Assembly (NCBI GenBank): GCA_949825065.1
Contig: OX463845.1
Coordinates: forward strand, 25,398,728 to 25,462,727
DNA length: 64,000 nt
Direction of reading: 5' to 3'
Origin: Odontocerum albicorne
Taxonomy: Eukaryota > Arthropoda > Insecta > Trichoptera > Odontoceridae
This document shows positions 22,775 to 34,287 of this stretch, piece after piece. Both the position numbers and the translations under genes were made by a program. Every line of letters begins with the position of its first letter. Position 1 is the first letter of the stretch. Below the pieces are notes generated by a model, which was given only the letters and a program-made list of their open reading frames with translations, searched no databases and was not told the DNA's origin.

Positions 22775-22985
22775 TCCCACAGGGGCAACATTAACCATAG
22801 CTACCGCACCACTCTGGTGGGCATATTCAATTAATTATAAGTTACGGAGAAATATTGATTAATCAATCAAGCACACGCTGGTAAGGAAAAACATTCTCTA
22901 TTGATGGGGGGCGTGGGGCATCAATCATCATGGCAATGATATGGTACACGCCTCAGGGTAGCTAGGTTTAAAACCTGCACTAATA
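22775..22985. other. GC-richer block, possible exon or regulatory element
   Basis: The sequence TTATTTTCCCACAG ends at about 22781 and resembles a splice acceptor. After it one plus-strand frame stays open (TLTIATAPLWWAYSINYKLR) to a TAA near 22863. Farther on are GATTAATCAATC (homeodomain-like sites) and GGGGGGCGTGGGG. I recognise no protein family. A conserved non-coding block is at least as likely as an exon. Confidence 0.2.
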
Positions 22986-23054
22986 TTAATTGTGCTTAAA
23001 TAAATAAGTAGGTATGATTTATTGATGAGAAGTTTTCATAAGGTTCTGTTATAT

Positions 23055-23705
23055 GTCTTGATACCTGTAGATTGTAAATTTGTTTGAATTCAAGATTTCG
23101 TACTCTAACTAGCATGTTTTTATAGATCTCTTATTATCAGTAGATTACAAATTGGTTTAGTTTTGCGGTTTCTTTTTCTAGCACACTTTTCAAGATACTG
23201 CGAGACATTGATCGATCAAGAACTTGCCAAAATACCTTTAATTATCTATTTTGAGATATCTTATCCTAGCATTTTTCTAAAGATGCTGTGAAACATTGGT
23301 TGATCAAGAGCTTTCTTAAGAAGCTTTCTTGCCGCGTCTCTTGATATCAATATATTACAAATTTGTTTAATTTTGATATTTGTTATCTTTACACGTTTCT
23401 GAAGATGTCACAAAATATTGATAGATCAGGATCTGTCTTCGGATTGTAAACTACCTTTGGCATCAGTTACGATTACAAATTAGTTTAATTCCAAGATTTC
23501 TTATCATTATACGTTTATGAAGATGCCATTGATAGATTGATATATCAATAACTGTCTTAGGATACTGAACTGTCTCTTGATATCAGTAGACTACAGATTG
23601 GTTTAGTTTCAAGATTTAGGGATTCTGAATTATTTTTTTATTTATGTCGATCACACATTTCTCTACTTTCGAGATTTCTCCAGCACTTTTCTAAAGATCG
23701 TTTAC
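23055..23705. repeat. decayed tandem repeat, period near 120 bp
   Basis: A phrase like TAGATTACAAATTGGTTTAG recurs at about 23065, 23139, 23347, 23464 and 23586. Between copies, variants of TTTCTAAAGATGCTGTGAAA and GATCAAGAACTGTCTTAGG recur in the same order. The units are strongly diverged, so this is an old satellite-like array rather than a fresh one. Confidence 0.6.
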
Positions 23706-23869
23706 AGTTAAAAAGGCACGCTTGAAGTGATTTAAGTTCTTAAATGGTCCTTGACAGTCGATTGTCGTTATATTTTATTTTATTTATGGTACAGTTTTAA
23801 TTACATTACATAAAATAAAATACACATTATAAGATTTTAAAAAAGTATTATAAAATAATAAAAATAACA

Positions 23870-24780
23870 ATAATACTCATGCTTGCCTGTAAAGTGAATC
23901 AGCTTTGTCAACAAACCTAAATAAAGAGCTTAATTCTCAATTTATCCATCGATATGTCGAAGATATTGATATCGAGAAAATCATTCGTGACGCTCTTTAT
24001 AGCTCAGTTCGTGAACATGGCATCAAAAATAATTCCAATTCACAGTTAAATAAATCATTGTCAGATATGTGAAACAAAAGTTTGTCAAGTGACAAAGGGT
24101 TTGCTATTTTTCCTGTTAGCAATTTACACAGGTGCGCATATCTCTTCTTATGCTTAAAGAGTTATATCCAAGCTTACTCATTTAAAAAAAATGAGATATG
24201 GCCATGGACAAAACCCAGACTCTGCAATAAAGCTGTCGCAGAAATATCTTTTGGACTCGCTCAACTATCACGGAGTTCTGGATTTTTCACGAGTTCCATG
24301 TGATGGAGCAACACTCCAATATCCTGTGAAGCAATTAATTATATCGATATCTTATAACAGCGCCACTACCAAATGCCCTATAGACTTTTATTACAATTCC
24401 CAGAATGTTATTGGTATTTGAACACATACTCTCTATAGTATATGAAAACTAAATAAAATTTTGCTATTGAATATGATGCCAAGATTTTTGGCAGTGTTAA
24501 CACGTTTGATAGGCTGATCATGTTCTAATAAAGAATATGTTAGTTGTTGACCGTATTGAAAAAAAGGGTATACTTTGGATATTTCTTGTATTGAGAGGCG
24601 AAATGCACAATTTCTTGATTTTGATTTTAAAAAAATGCAAATAATCAGAGATATACATGTTTCTTTATCGAGAAACATTCGGGTTGAGAAGAAATAGGAA
24701 GCGTTGATAATTTGTTTTGAAACATCATTGCAATGTTTTTCAATAAGGAGAAAAGCCAATACATTCGAATGCGTTAAAAG
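23870..24780 (-). pseudogene. jockey/CR1-like non-LTR retrotransposon, reverse-transcriptase C-terminal half
   Basis: Minus-strand remnant. A 108-codon frame (24433-24759) ends IKRVNTAKNLGIIFNSKILF, the typical R-V-x-x-x-K-x-L-G-V-x-x-D motif after the reverse transcriptase active site. Below it, broken frames give LECCSITWNS (family L-E-Y-C-S-x-V-W-N-P), IVERVQKIFLRQLY (E-R-V-Q-K-x-F-L-R-x-L), SLSIRRDM and KLLTGKIANPLSLDKLLFHI. The order matches jockey- and CR1-type elements. Several stops and at least one frameshift (near the KLLTG segment) show it is inactive. The related fragment at 55998-56297 shares RRDM and KLL. Confidence 0.75.
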
Positions 24781-24782
24781 TG

Positions 24783-24900
24783 TGGGAGTAAAGTTGGCAT
24801 AGTGAATGTAAATTTGAATCCCGAAGGCTTGACTAGCGGGGTTAAAAACAATATTGTTTCCCAGCTATGTTCATCAACATGTCCACTTCACCAAATTTGT
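24783..24900 (+). repeat. SINE-B 3' fragment
   Basis: AATCCCGAAGGCTTGACTAG, AACAATATTGTTTCCCAG and AACATGTCCACTTCACCAAA match the end of SINE-B. Confidence 0.45.
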
Positions 24901-27589
24901 TATTTTGAGGGGTACCACGCATATATAAAAAATTTACTCATAAAAATTACGTAACTTTTCAAAAAATAAACAATCCTCTTTATATATAACTATTATCCAA
25001 TCCTCTTTATATATTAAAATACTAAGATAATTGTTAAATAACAGAAAAAAACTATAGTTTCTTTACGCATAAATTAAAATGTAATATTGTTAAGAAGCTT
25101 TGGCTCACTTAAATGTCGTTTTTCTTTACACCAAGAACAAAACAAGCTTTAAAATTATGAGGATCGTTAAAAATGAATGGACGATCAACTCGACATTCCT
25201 GAAGGTATAAATATCAAAAGTCCAAGGACGGACATAACCGAATATTTATAAAAAGGTTTTTTTTATTCAAACGAGAGATTTTCACGTTATAACAAACTCT
25301 TAACATTTTTTATAACATTTATATCGCAATAACTTGATGTTTGAAACTTTTCGTTTGTTGAAACAGGTATCGTGTAAAGTATTAAATGCGTTGAAATACT
25401 ACCTGTAGTTCACAAACTTTAGCAGCAAAAAAGTTTTGTAAGTTTATTTTTCCCATAAAGTTAACATGACTTCACCCCCATATCGCGTATCCAAAATTTA
25501 TTAAACTTCATAATAACAGCTATAAATTTAACTTTTTCACGTACATAAATTATTAATATACGTTTTATGGTACTTTCTGCGAGATGCATAAAAATGAAAA
25601 CGTCATAAAGTGTTTAAGAAAATGTGCTTAACATTTTTAAGGGTACTTGTATCCATGCAACTTATTTAATTATTCGATAAATAAATCTCTGGAGAGGCAC
25701 GCAAACTTAACAAGTTTTATATCAATACCTTTTATTTTATGACTAAGGTTCGAATCCATAGTCCAGCCTAAATACTCAATTCTTCCTTCTAACCTTAAAA
25801 TGTCGTAATTTGTATTTAGATTCCGATCTCATACTTAAAAGGGAGGTAATGAAACCATTTGAATATTCAAGGATGTAATTACAAATTTGTATAAAACTTT
25901 AAATACTAATTTCTTCAGTCAAATAAATAATTAAAATTTAGTAAAAAGGTCAGATTATGAATCTGGTGAAACATTTCAAGGCTCTGAAAGTATCTTATAT
26001 AGGGAACGCATGTATCAGACCCATGGAGAAGTGTAGGATGGATAATTAATTTGTAAATAGATATTTATACTGGAAAATGTTCTTGTTGTACAATACTGTC
26101 ATTTAGTTTAGCAACAGCTGTTGACGCGTTCCCGAAGCGAGTCTTCAGTTAAAACTGAAGAGAAGAATTCGGTGCCAGAATGCTCTCCAGGTATGTGAAG
26201 TTAGGTACATTCTTTAGATGGGACCGTCATAATACACGATACAATTTTCATTTATGGACGTAATACAAAAAGAGATACACATGAGTGTGCACCTTTTGCG
26301 TATGTGTTTATATATACTACATGTTAAGTATGTAAGTTTAATCTACAAATTTTAAAATGTTTCTATATACATAGTCATAATTAGCAATACATTGACAATA
26401 CTTTTGTCAAGTGATACAGGCCTGTCACTTTAAATTTATTTATTACATGGATTTTTTTAAACATTCGGTTTAAACGTGTTAAACAATTCGGTTTAAAAAT
26501 TGATATCTACAATATAAAAACCAAATCAATTGATAACACATTGACATGTTTCCTCTCCAAATATGAATAGTTTAAGTTTTTCTTTGAGCTATGTTTTAAA
26601 ACCAGTGGTTAATTTGAAGATGGTTCATCTGTCTTAATAGCACTTTTTGTAAACATGATTTTTTATTTACAAACAAAATTAACTATTTAATTTTTACTTT
26701 TTTAAATTTTAGATTGAATCACTGCGTGGATGTGTTACTATAGCCTTACACTATCTGACCAATTTAAACTTATTTAACCAAACAACAACCACGTTAAAAT
26801 ATTTTCGTAGCAATATTTCGGGCTCAGATTTCAATACCTGTTAGGTCGATACGATCTGCATAGTTTGGTATCCTTTCGGAGGATCGTATCAATTTATAAA
26901 CGCGACATCGGTATCCTATTTCACAGGTAATTCATTTGGTTGTCACACTTGCCTAAATTTATAAATTATCTGTGATTTTATCACCTGTATTGGGTTTCTG
27001 TGGTTTCCGAATGGATTCAGGTATTCGGGTACAGAGAAATGGTAGGTTTTATTGGATGCCTACACAAATATTTTTATAACTGAATATATTCTCATGATGT
27101 ACTCGTACGTATTGTTTTACACAGTTTTATTTCATTATATTTTTTATAAAATAATTCACCAGGTCAAGACGTAGTTTTAATTCAATAAAGTGATGTTAAA
27201 GAATACTGTTTTTTGGTTATATTTTTTTTGCTTTATGTATCAGCATTATGATATAACACTTTCTTTTTCGTTATGAAAAACATATAAGCTAATAAAAACT
27301 ATATTACGGCTTTATATTTCTTTGGATTGTAAAAAAAAATATTTCCGAATTCTAGGACACCAAAAAAAGTTCACATGCAAACATACCATTTCGCTGTTGA
27401 AGTAAGCAGAGAGGGTAGAATTCGAAACATTCCTATTACCATTATTAAACTAACAGTAAATATGGGATTGAATGCTTAACTGTGAGTGTTTATATGTATT
27501 TCTAATAAATATTTATGCATATTTATTGAGTTTATAATTGCATAAACTGCTAATTAATTATCATTTAATGATTTTTGTATCATAATTTA
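24901..27589. other. A+T-rich stretch, no gene seen
   Basis: A short duplication (CAATCCTCTTTATATAT twice, 24970-25018) is present. Around 26820-27060 composition is slightly richer, with two copies of GGATCGTATC/GATACGATC in opposite orientation. No gene recognised. Confidence 0.5.
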
Positions 27590-27612
27590 TGTATAAATGA
27601 GCGAGGGCTAAT

Positions 27613-27624
27613 ACCATCTAGCGT
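27613..27624 (-). promoter_or_regulatory. weak CTCF-like site
   Basis: ACCATCTAGCGT resembles the better match GCCATCTAGCGG at 56695-56706. It lies in a GC-richer patch (27600-27700) without other recognisable features. Confidence 0.2.
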
Positions 27625-27896
27625 CCTCTAGGCCAGGCTCGCCCTTCTTTTGGTGGGGTGTATCTCGATTGGGAGGATGTTATGAGATAGCTTGGTGTCC
27701 TTTTCGTAGCTTTTCTCTCAAATGTATTGTATTTTCTATTTCATTACCGTATTATTTATGTACTATTTCAGGTTATATGTATTGACATGGGTACTTTGTT
27801 ATTATCAATAAACCAATGATACATTTATTTATTTATTCGTATGGTAACCCTTAATTTGTTACAAATTGCTGATAAAGGTATATTGAATAGCGTGGT

Positions 27897-28190
27897 CTAG
27901 AGACAACGTCATCTTTGCCCTCATTTATCTGACTTTTGGGTTTAGAGTCGTAGAAGTAGGCACGAATTTCGTGGTTCGTCATCGAACGTGTTCGTAATAC
28001 TACCCTGCATATGAAGATGCAACAATTCTCGCGTATGGATATTATTACTGCATATGAATATAGTTGTAACTAGCGTTTATGAATATTGTTACCAAAAGTC
28101 GTCTTTTAGCATACTAGTTCCTTTTTCCCCCCTGAAACCTCCGTCTGGAAGTCAAGCGTCTTACCAACTAAGTCAAACCCAGACACCATA
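27897..28190 (-). repeat. SINE-B copy, nearly complete
   Basis: Minus-oriented. Body AGTAGGCACGAATTTCGTGG, GATGCAACAATTCTCGCG, and a tRNA-like head at about 28130-28190 whose reverse complement has GACTTAGTTGGTAAGACGC (box A). Confidence 0.65.
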
Positions 28191-28257
28191 GTGAATTGCC
28201 CCAATAAAGTTTTAACATATTCATGTTATACTCGTATATGGTATTCGTAACTTATTA

Positions 28258-28480
28258 GTACATTAAAATTTGACACAAGAATGACAACGATGAAGAAAGG
28301 GTGCGTAGGTACATTAAATTAAAATTTGACACGAGAATGACAACGATGAAGAGATGGTGCATAGGTACATTAAATTTGACTCAAGAATGACAACGATGAA
28401 GAAAGGGTGCGTAGGTACATTAAATTTGACACAAGAATGACAACGATGAAGAAAGGGTGCGTAAGTACATTAAATTAAAA
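28258..28480. repeat. minisatellite of 50-56 bp, 4 copies
   Basis: Four units with GAATGACAACGATGAAGAAA and GGGTGCGTAGGTACATTAAA. Length varies because of a short AT-rich insertion in the second unit. One TACTCGTA motif lies just before the array (28229-28236). Confidence 0.9.
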
Positions 28481-29449
28481 ATAAATCTGATGAATTTTTC
28501 AATACTATTATTACATTAGTTTATTTTTCATAATTGATTTTTACCTGGTCTAACCACATTTACACTTGTTTCTTCATGCAAAGATTTTTTCTTCTTTCAA
28601 TCCGAAATCTTGTCTGATGAACTCATTCTTTATTGTCATACATATTTTCCACACATTACACGCAATGCTCTCATTTCTACCGCAGCTATCTAACTTTCAT
28701 GTTTTTTTGCCATATCTAATTTTGCTTGCATATTATTATGAAGGAATCAAGATTCCATTATGAACACCCAACTTTAAAGAAAATTTTCATATTAAATTTG
28801 ACAAAAGAATAAAAAATAATAAAAATTACAAATACTATCTAAAAGAGAAGATTTTTTTCACATGTGTATTAAAAACAAAGTGAATTTTATTCAGCATTGA
28901 TATAAATAAAAAGTGGATGAGAAATTCAATTTGCTTACCAATTAATCGGAAATTTATTATTCATAAGATTAATTTTGTAGGAAAGAAATGTTCATATATT
29001 GACTTTTAAAAGTCATAGTTTCAAGAGAAACTCTATGATTATGTAACGCATATTAATTAAATTTATATTTGTTTTGCTTGCAAACAAACGGTTTTATCGA
29101 TAAATGTTCATGTTCGAGGTTGATTATATGAACAAAAAAAGAAAATAATTTATTCAAATTATGGTGATTTCATGCAACTAACAGACCATACATAGTTAAT
29201 AAATAAAATTATAATTAAGAAGCAATCCAGACGTGATATGTGTGCCATAAATATATTACGAAACCAGGTACAATAAAATAAACAGGCAATATTACTTGTA
29301 TTCAAAATTAATATAAAAAAAGAAACTTGTTTTTTGTAATACTTTTCCCATTTCTATACCATATTGGTTTAAAATTTGGAAAAGGATATATTAACATGCA
29401 TAGTTAATATTAGAAGACAATCGTGATACGGCTTATCTTAATTAGTAGA

Positions 29450-29530
29450 TATATGTTTTCTAAGCTAGTGGTCGCTAATTCGATTCCCGTTGGTACCCAG
29501 TTTTAAAAAAAGGCTTTTGTATGATCCCTT
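29450..29530 (+). repeat. tRNA-like SINE head fragment
   Basis: GTGGTCGCTAATTCGATTCC then CGTTGGTACCCAGTTTTAAA: box B and downstream junction of a SINE-A or SINE-B head; no tail follows. Confidence 0.45.
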
Positions 29531-29742
29531 TAATAATATCCTTCTAGGAGGTTGTAAGAGAGTCAACAAGTCTCGAAGCTGTACTGTATACAACGAAGAT
29601 ACTATATAATACAATAACAATAAACTCAAAGTTTTTTTACACATATACACTTATTTTAAACATATTGTTGAATAATATTATTATTTATTTTATAATTCAC
29701 CTATTTTTTTTTAATTTGAATATTATTTCAACTCTGAAATAT

Positions 29743-29895
29743 TACCTCTGTAGCCTAGGTGATATAAAGCTTGTCTCTAAGTAAGGGGGGTCGAAGGTTT
29801 GATTCCAATTGGCAACCAATATTTTTTAAAAGAGTGTTTAGTTTATTACTAAGGTCTCTTGAACATTTTTCTGGTTTATTGGAAGAGATTCCCAT
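29743..29895 (+). repeat. SINE-A copy, complete but diverged
   Basis: Head ACCTCTGTAGCCTAGGTGAT with box B-like AGGTTTGATTCCAATTGG, then AAGGTCTCTTGAACATTTTT and tail TCTGGTTTATTGGAAGAGAT. Confidence 0.65.
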
Positions 29896-29924
29896 ATAGC
29901 ATAAAATAAGGACAATAGAGAGGA

Positions 29925-30265
29925 AATAGCGTCAGATTTTCATATTTCAACACACAAATTTTGCTTCTTCCATATCTATACTCCTCATACAGCCCCAACG
30001 ATTTATTTTCACTTTTCTTACAAAATACCATTCAATCATACTTTCCTTGGTCTCCTCCTACCACGCCTTCCACTCACAATTGCGATGTATGTTTGTTATG
30101 TAAATCTTTCTTAATTCATTCGTTCTACATGTGTTAACCATCTCAAAGCATGCTCTTTATCTTACTCAACATACCAGCCTTAAGTTCATATTTATCCTTA
30201 ATCTCTTTATTCCGTATTTTGCCATACATTGCCCCTTCATGTTTTCTTCTAACTGTACGCATTTA
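29925..30265 (-). pseudogene. non-LTR retrotransposon C-terminal fragment
   Basis: The minus strand gives MYGKIRNKEIKDKYELKAGM then LSKIKSML, a stop-broken stretch, and GRRGRRRPRKV. This is the LINE end pattern N-E-E-I, then G-H-V-E-R-M, then R-x-R-G-R-P-R. It aligns with the plus-strand fragment at 6160-6335 and supplies the uninserted reference (CATGTAGAACGAATG near 30122-30136) for the TACGAGTA micro-insertion. Multiple stops. Confidence 0.6.
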
Positions 30266-30413
30266 TGCCAAATTAGACTTTAAATAGATTATTAAATACT
30301 ATATATTTAAAGGTTTATTAGTTCTGCACACGTTTGATTTAGGCGATATTTTAAATAAGACGCTATCGTGCTAACTGATAAACCAAATAAATGTCAAAAT
30401 AACATATTTTTTT

Positions 30414-30512
30414 TGCCTGGCGAGTTTATTTCCATGTGGCAATCTCTTCCAACCAATCAGAAAGATTTTTTATAGGCCCTAAGTCTAACCAGACTGGAAT
30501 CCTTTATAACAT
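30414..30512 (-). repeat. SINE-A 3' half
   Basis: GCCTGGCGAGTTTATTTCCA, TGTGGCAATCTCTTCCAACC and AATCAGAAAGATTTTTTATA followed by AACCAGACTGGAATCC; head absent. Confidence 0.6.
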
Positions 30513-30577
30513 CTATAAACTTAAGATTTTTTTGTGTCGTACTACTTTTTTTCATTGTCAACAGTTTTCTTTATGAC

Positions 30578-30762
30578 CTAGGAGTTTTTACCATGTGGCA
30601 ATCTCTTTCGAACGATCAGAAAAACGTTGAAGAGGCTTTTAGTGTAAAATAACAGATTGAAACTCTATTAAAAAAATAAGCAGTAACGGGAATCGAATCC
30701 ACAACACTGGAGCTGGTTTGGCTAGACAGCTGTCTTACCTGTCGACCAACTCTGTGTCGTTT
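30578..30762 (-). repeat. SINE-A copy, complete
   Basis: Minus-strand tail ACCATGTGGCAATCTCTTTC, middle, and a head at about 30680-30762 whose reverse complement has GGATTCGATTCCCG (box B) and GTTGGTCGACAGGTAAGAC (box A region). Confidence 0.65.
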
Positions 30763-31439
30763 GGTCTAAAATATACGCTTTAAACCCTTTTTTGACATTT
30801 AAACCCAGGGTTAGACATTGAATCAGGTAGATGAGTACTGTTATCTGGACAGTATGTTTACATGAGATAGACGAGTGGAAAGATACATTGAAAGAAAGGT
30901 GGGGACACGGAACAGGAAAAAATGGAGGACTCAATTTAACATAAAACTACGTTTTACAAAAAGTAGCAAAAATGACAATAAATAATGTTGTGTTGGTGTC
31001 CACCTTGACGCATGGAAATATTACTTGTTGGCAAAAGAAGAAATAAAGCAATATTTTTGCTGTTTTGATGCATGTATTAAGAAAACATGTTAATTGTCAA
31101 GTGTATCAAAGGGCATGAAAGATGCAATGAAGACATTAGAAATGAGGCATTTTTATTTTTGTTACTTTTGAGAACCGAACCTGAAGATTACGTGAAAAGG
31201 GTCAAGGGATCTACCATTAGACTATTAGATTGGATATTTTTATTTCCATCTTTATTCTTTCCTTTCTAAACGTTTTTGATTGAGGATTTTACGATAATCG
31301 TCATATACAATAACAAAGGGCCATAGTAAGGAAGTCTCGCTTTGTTAGCAGTAATTTGTCTCGAAATATCCGCACAACTCTTTTGAAAATAAGAAAAGTG
31401 ATTCAGTGCGTTAATTTAACACCTTGTTTAATTGATTAT

Positions 31440-31700
31440 TTCCTTGTAAATATAATTATGGATGGGAATGTCGGCTCCTTCGAATGTTTAAAGAGCCGCT
31501 CGTCCGGGAAGTTCGCAGCGGCACGCACAATCAAAAAGCAATTAAGAGGAATTCTTTATGAATAAACTCAGTGAGTTGAATTGAATGAGGAGAGAATGAA
31601 ATCAATTATTCGCGGAAGCGGACATTTCCTAACAGCCGCCCCTAGCGACTTGCCAGGGTTGTGCCTCACTTTAAGGGTGTGAAAATCGTGATTGATTGAT
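31440..31700. other. GC-richer block with homeodomain-like sites
   Basis: Balanced composition with GAGCCGCTCGTCCGGGAAG, CGCAGCGGCACGCAC, AGCCGCCCCTAGCGACTTGC, and A/T homeodomain-like cores (CAATTAAG, CAATTATT, GATTGATTGATT). The plus strand is open for about 60 codons over its first third, without a family match. Style fits a conserved regulatory region; conservation cannot be tested here. Confidence 0.3.
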
Positions 31701-32221
31701 TAAAAACTGACGCCATTCTTTCAACGGATCAATTATTTTTTATAGCGCAATTTAGTTACCTAAATCACTTCAATGGCCCTTTTGATTCGTTATAGCATAT
31801 ATAATATTAAAGGTTATTTTACTAGGTCTGTGTGCATAGTGTATTTCTGTATGTAAGTGAAACCTGGTCAACTAAACTCACCGTGAAAGAAGACTCAACA
31901 ACTTCCAGGTGTGATGTTTCATTCATTCAAATGATAATTTCAAATATCACCAACAATTAAATCAGTATTGAAGAAGTTTTCAATCAAGTTGGTGTTGGTA
32001 CGCTGGCTCGACCGTGCAGTAAGATTATATAAATAAAGACTTTCGAAATATGTGCTGTTTAGTGAAATAGCAGACTCCAAAATAAAGCAGACACCCTAAG
32101 TCAAGATACATCTTGTCACTCGGTATCTTGAATATATTGTTTTGGGAGGAGCGAGACAAATATCGAAACCTATACAGAAGTGTTGTGCACAACCAGACTT
32201 GACTAGCTTACCTACATATGA

Positions 32222-32466
32222 TATAAAATATGGAATTGGTATGGAAATAAAAAATATGTAATTACCATGGGATTTAAAATATGGATTGGTACGGGAATAA
32301 AAAATATGTTATTAGTATGGGATTTAAAATATGGAATTGGTATGGGAATAAAAATATGTAATTAGTATAGGATTTAAAATATGGAATTGGTATGGGAATA
32401 AAAAAACATGTAATTATTATGGGATTTAAACTATGGAATTGGTGGGGGAATAAAAAAATATGTAAG
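32222..32466. repeat. minisatellite near 49 bp, 5 copies
   Basis: Five units with GGGATTTAAAATATGGAATT, GGTATGGGAATAAAAAATAT and GTAATTAG, with small length changes in the A run. A minus-strand open frame across it is a by-product of the repeat. Confidence 0.9.
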
Positions 32467-32854
32467 CTTTCCGCCAATCATATTTTTATAAATGTAAGAT
32501 TCATCGGACAAATTAAAAAAAAATCATGTGATATCTCATCTCAAACACCGTGATATACTCGTATCAAGTCGGAGTGGAACAATAGCTCTTAGGTACCATA
32601 AAGATCCGAAAAAATGCCCTTTCCTATTATACATTGACACATCAATATTTATAGCAGTGTACGCATTCTCAGATCTTTTCGTAAATTTTTTACGTTCTGT
32701 AAGATTTATGGAAATATAAAATATTATCTTCTAACAAGAATTCGAAATACATCACGATCTATAAAAATAAAAAATTTGAACAAACTTCAAAAGATTATTC
32801 TCAACCCTTGTAAATTTCTGAAAATATTGGGAAATCTTTAACAATTTCTGTAGC

Positions 32855-33085
32855 CATTAAGCACCCAGCAGCCCCCGAGGGCCGTGAGGCCCCGGGCTTG
32901 GGAGGAGCTCTGGGCGCGGGACTGGGGAGCACACAGGAAGTGCGAAAGTAAATAGAGCGGGAAGTTAATTGGTTCCGGGCTACTCGATATTATATCTGGC
33001 GTGCTTCCGCAACCAGGAGAGCGAGGGCGGTGTGTTTACTCGGATCCTGCCAAGGGATGCTATGCTGCCCCTCACCGTGGAAATT
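32855..33085. other. GC-rich island
   Basis: The most GC-rich segment in the window: AGCCCCCGAGGGCCGTGAGG, CCCCGGGCTTGGGAGGAGC, GGGCGCGGGACTGGGGAGC, then GAGAGCGAGGGCGGTGTG. CpG dinucleotides are frequent. Frames are open for 25-40 codons only, on either strand, with no recognised motif. A promoter-proximal island, non-coding exon or regulatory element is possible. Confidence 0.35.
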
Positions 33086-33209
33086 GAATTCAATGTGTGA
33101 AATAATTTGTGTGTAATTACTCGTTGATGAAGAAGACCGTGAGATGATATATCAAGGGCAGATTATTGACTCGATGGAATGAGTGGGTGAATCGGCGGTA
33201 CAATTCAAA

Positions 33210-33650
33210 CAAAACATGATGTTGTGTCAAATAATATCATCAATACCGATGAAAGTATGTGACAGTTTAGCTTGATAAAACATATTAAATCATTTATACT
33301 ACTACCTATACTTATAATAATATGTGTAATGAAGTATACGGATGTAAAAAAGGCAAAATCTGTGGAATCTCAAATGAATATATCCGACCAAGGATATACA
33401 AGAAGTTCGGTACATCGTATCAAATAATATCTTCAATATCGATCAAGATATGTGACAGTTAAGTTTGATATAAATGTTAACAGCATACTCTTATACGCTA
33501 CCTGCCTGTAATAATAAAGATAACAGTATAATATTTAACGAGTAGTATGAATGTGTAAAAGACAAAAACTGCGGAATCTCAAATCAGTATGTTCACCCAA
33601 GGATATACAAGAAATTCGGTATGTTGTGTCAAATAATATCTTAAAAATGA
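33210..33650. repeat. diverged tandem duplication, period near 200 bp
   Basis: TGTCAAATAATATC recurs at about 33226, 33420 and 33629. Between copies GGATATACAAGAA, TATGTGACAGTT and GCGGAATCTCAAAT-like phrases recur in order. Just over two diverged units. Confidence 0.65.
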
Positions 33651-34212
33651 GTGAAAAAAGGTATGATGACCTTTGGATATGGATAAGCCAAAATTTGTGT
33701 ACTATGTATTAGTACGGAAAATTATGAAGATCTGTCCTCGTAGTTTATTCCAAAATGTATGAATGAATGTACGAGTATATTTGTATGTTTGCAGGTACGC
33801 ATTAATCAGGGTATGAATGTGTGTCCATGTGTTTTGTATGTTTGTTTATGAATGTATTTGTGCATGAATATACTCTAGAATTCGATTGGCGATTAGTTAG
33901 TAAAACATATTTCTAAGAAGTATATTTATGTGCCTTGGATGTTATTTACATAAATATTCTTTTTTTTTTTCTATGTATAATATAAGGTATGCAGCATCTG
34001 GTTTGATATGAATAGTATGAAACGTATATTAATGTGAATTTTTTCTTGTATTATTTTGTTTTTGCAGTCAATAAACGAAATTATTATTAAAAGGGTCTAG
34101 ACGCGATGGTATGTTTGCATGTATGACCGAGAATTATCTGGAAGGTCTCTAATGTATAAATGTAAAAAGAGTAATTTGTAAGCTACTTTCAACAATTACA
34201 GTGTTTAGATTT

Positions 34213-34287
34213 TTGAGTAGATGTTTTTAAAATGTAATTCATCAACCAATATGATTGATGATTTACATTTTCAAAACATCTACTCAA
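34213..34287. ncRNA. miRNA-precursor-like hairpin (candidate)
   Basis: A 75-nt hairpin: arms 34213-34245 and 34255-34287, 33 nt each, pair with only two mismatches around a 9-nt loop (CCAATATGA). The 5' arm begins TTGAGTAGATGTTTTT and the 3' arm ends AAAACATCTACTCAA. Size and stem length fit an animal pre-miRNA; the near-perfect pairing also fits a young inverted duplication. No flanking TA or other target duplication is evident, and I do not recognise the sequence as a known miRNA. Confidence 0.4.

Noticed and set aside
23961..24421. Plus-strand frames of 73-76 codons near 24.1-24.4 kb
   Set aside because: The minus strand here encodes recognisable reverse-transcriptase motifs; the plus frames are shadows.
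32274..32477. 67-codon minus-strand frame with repeated F-x-F-P and I-x-Y-F
   Set aside because: It is a by-product of the 49-bp minisatellite; the peptide repeat follows the DNA repeat.
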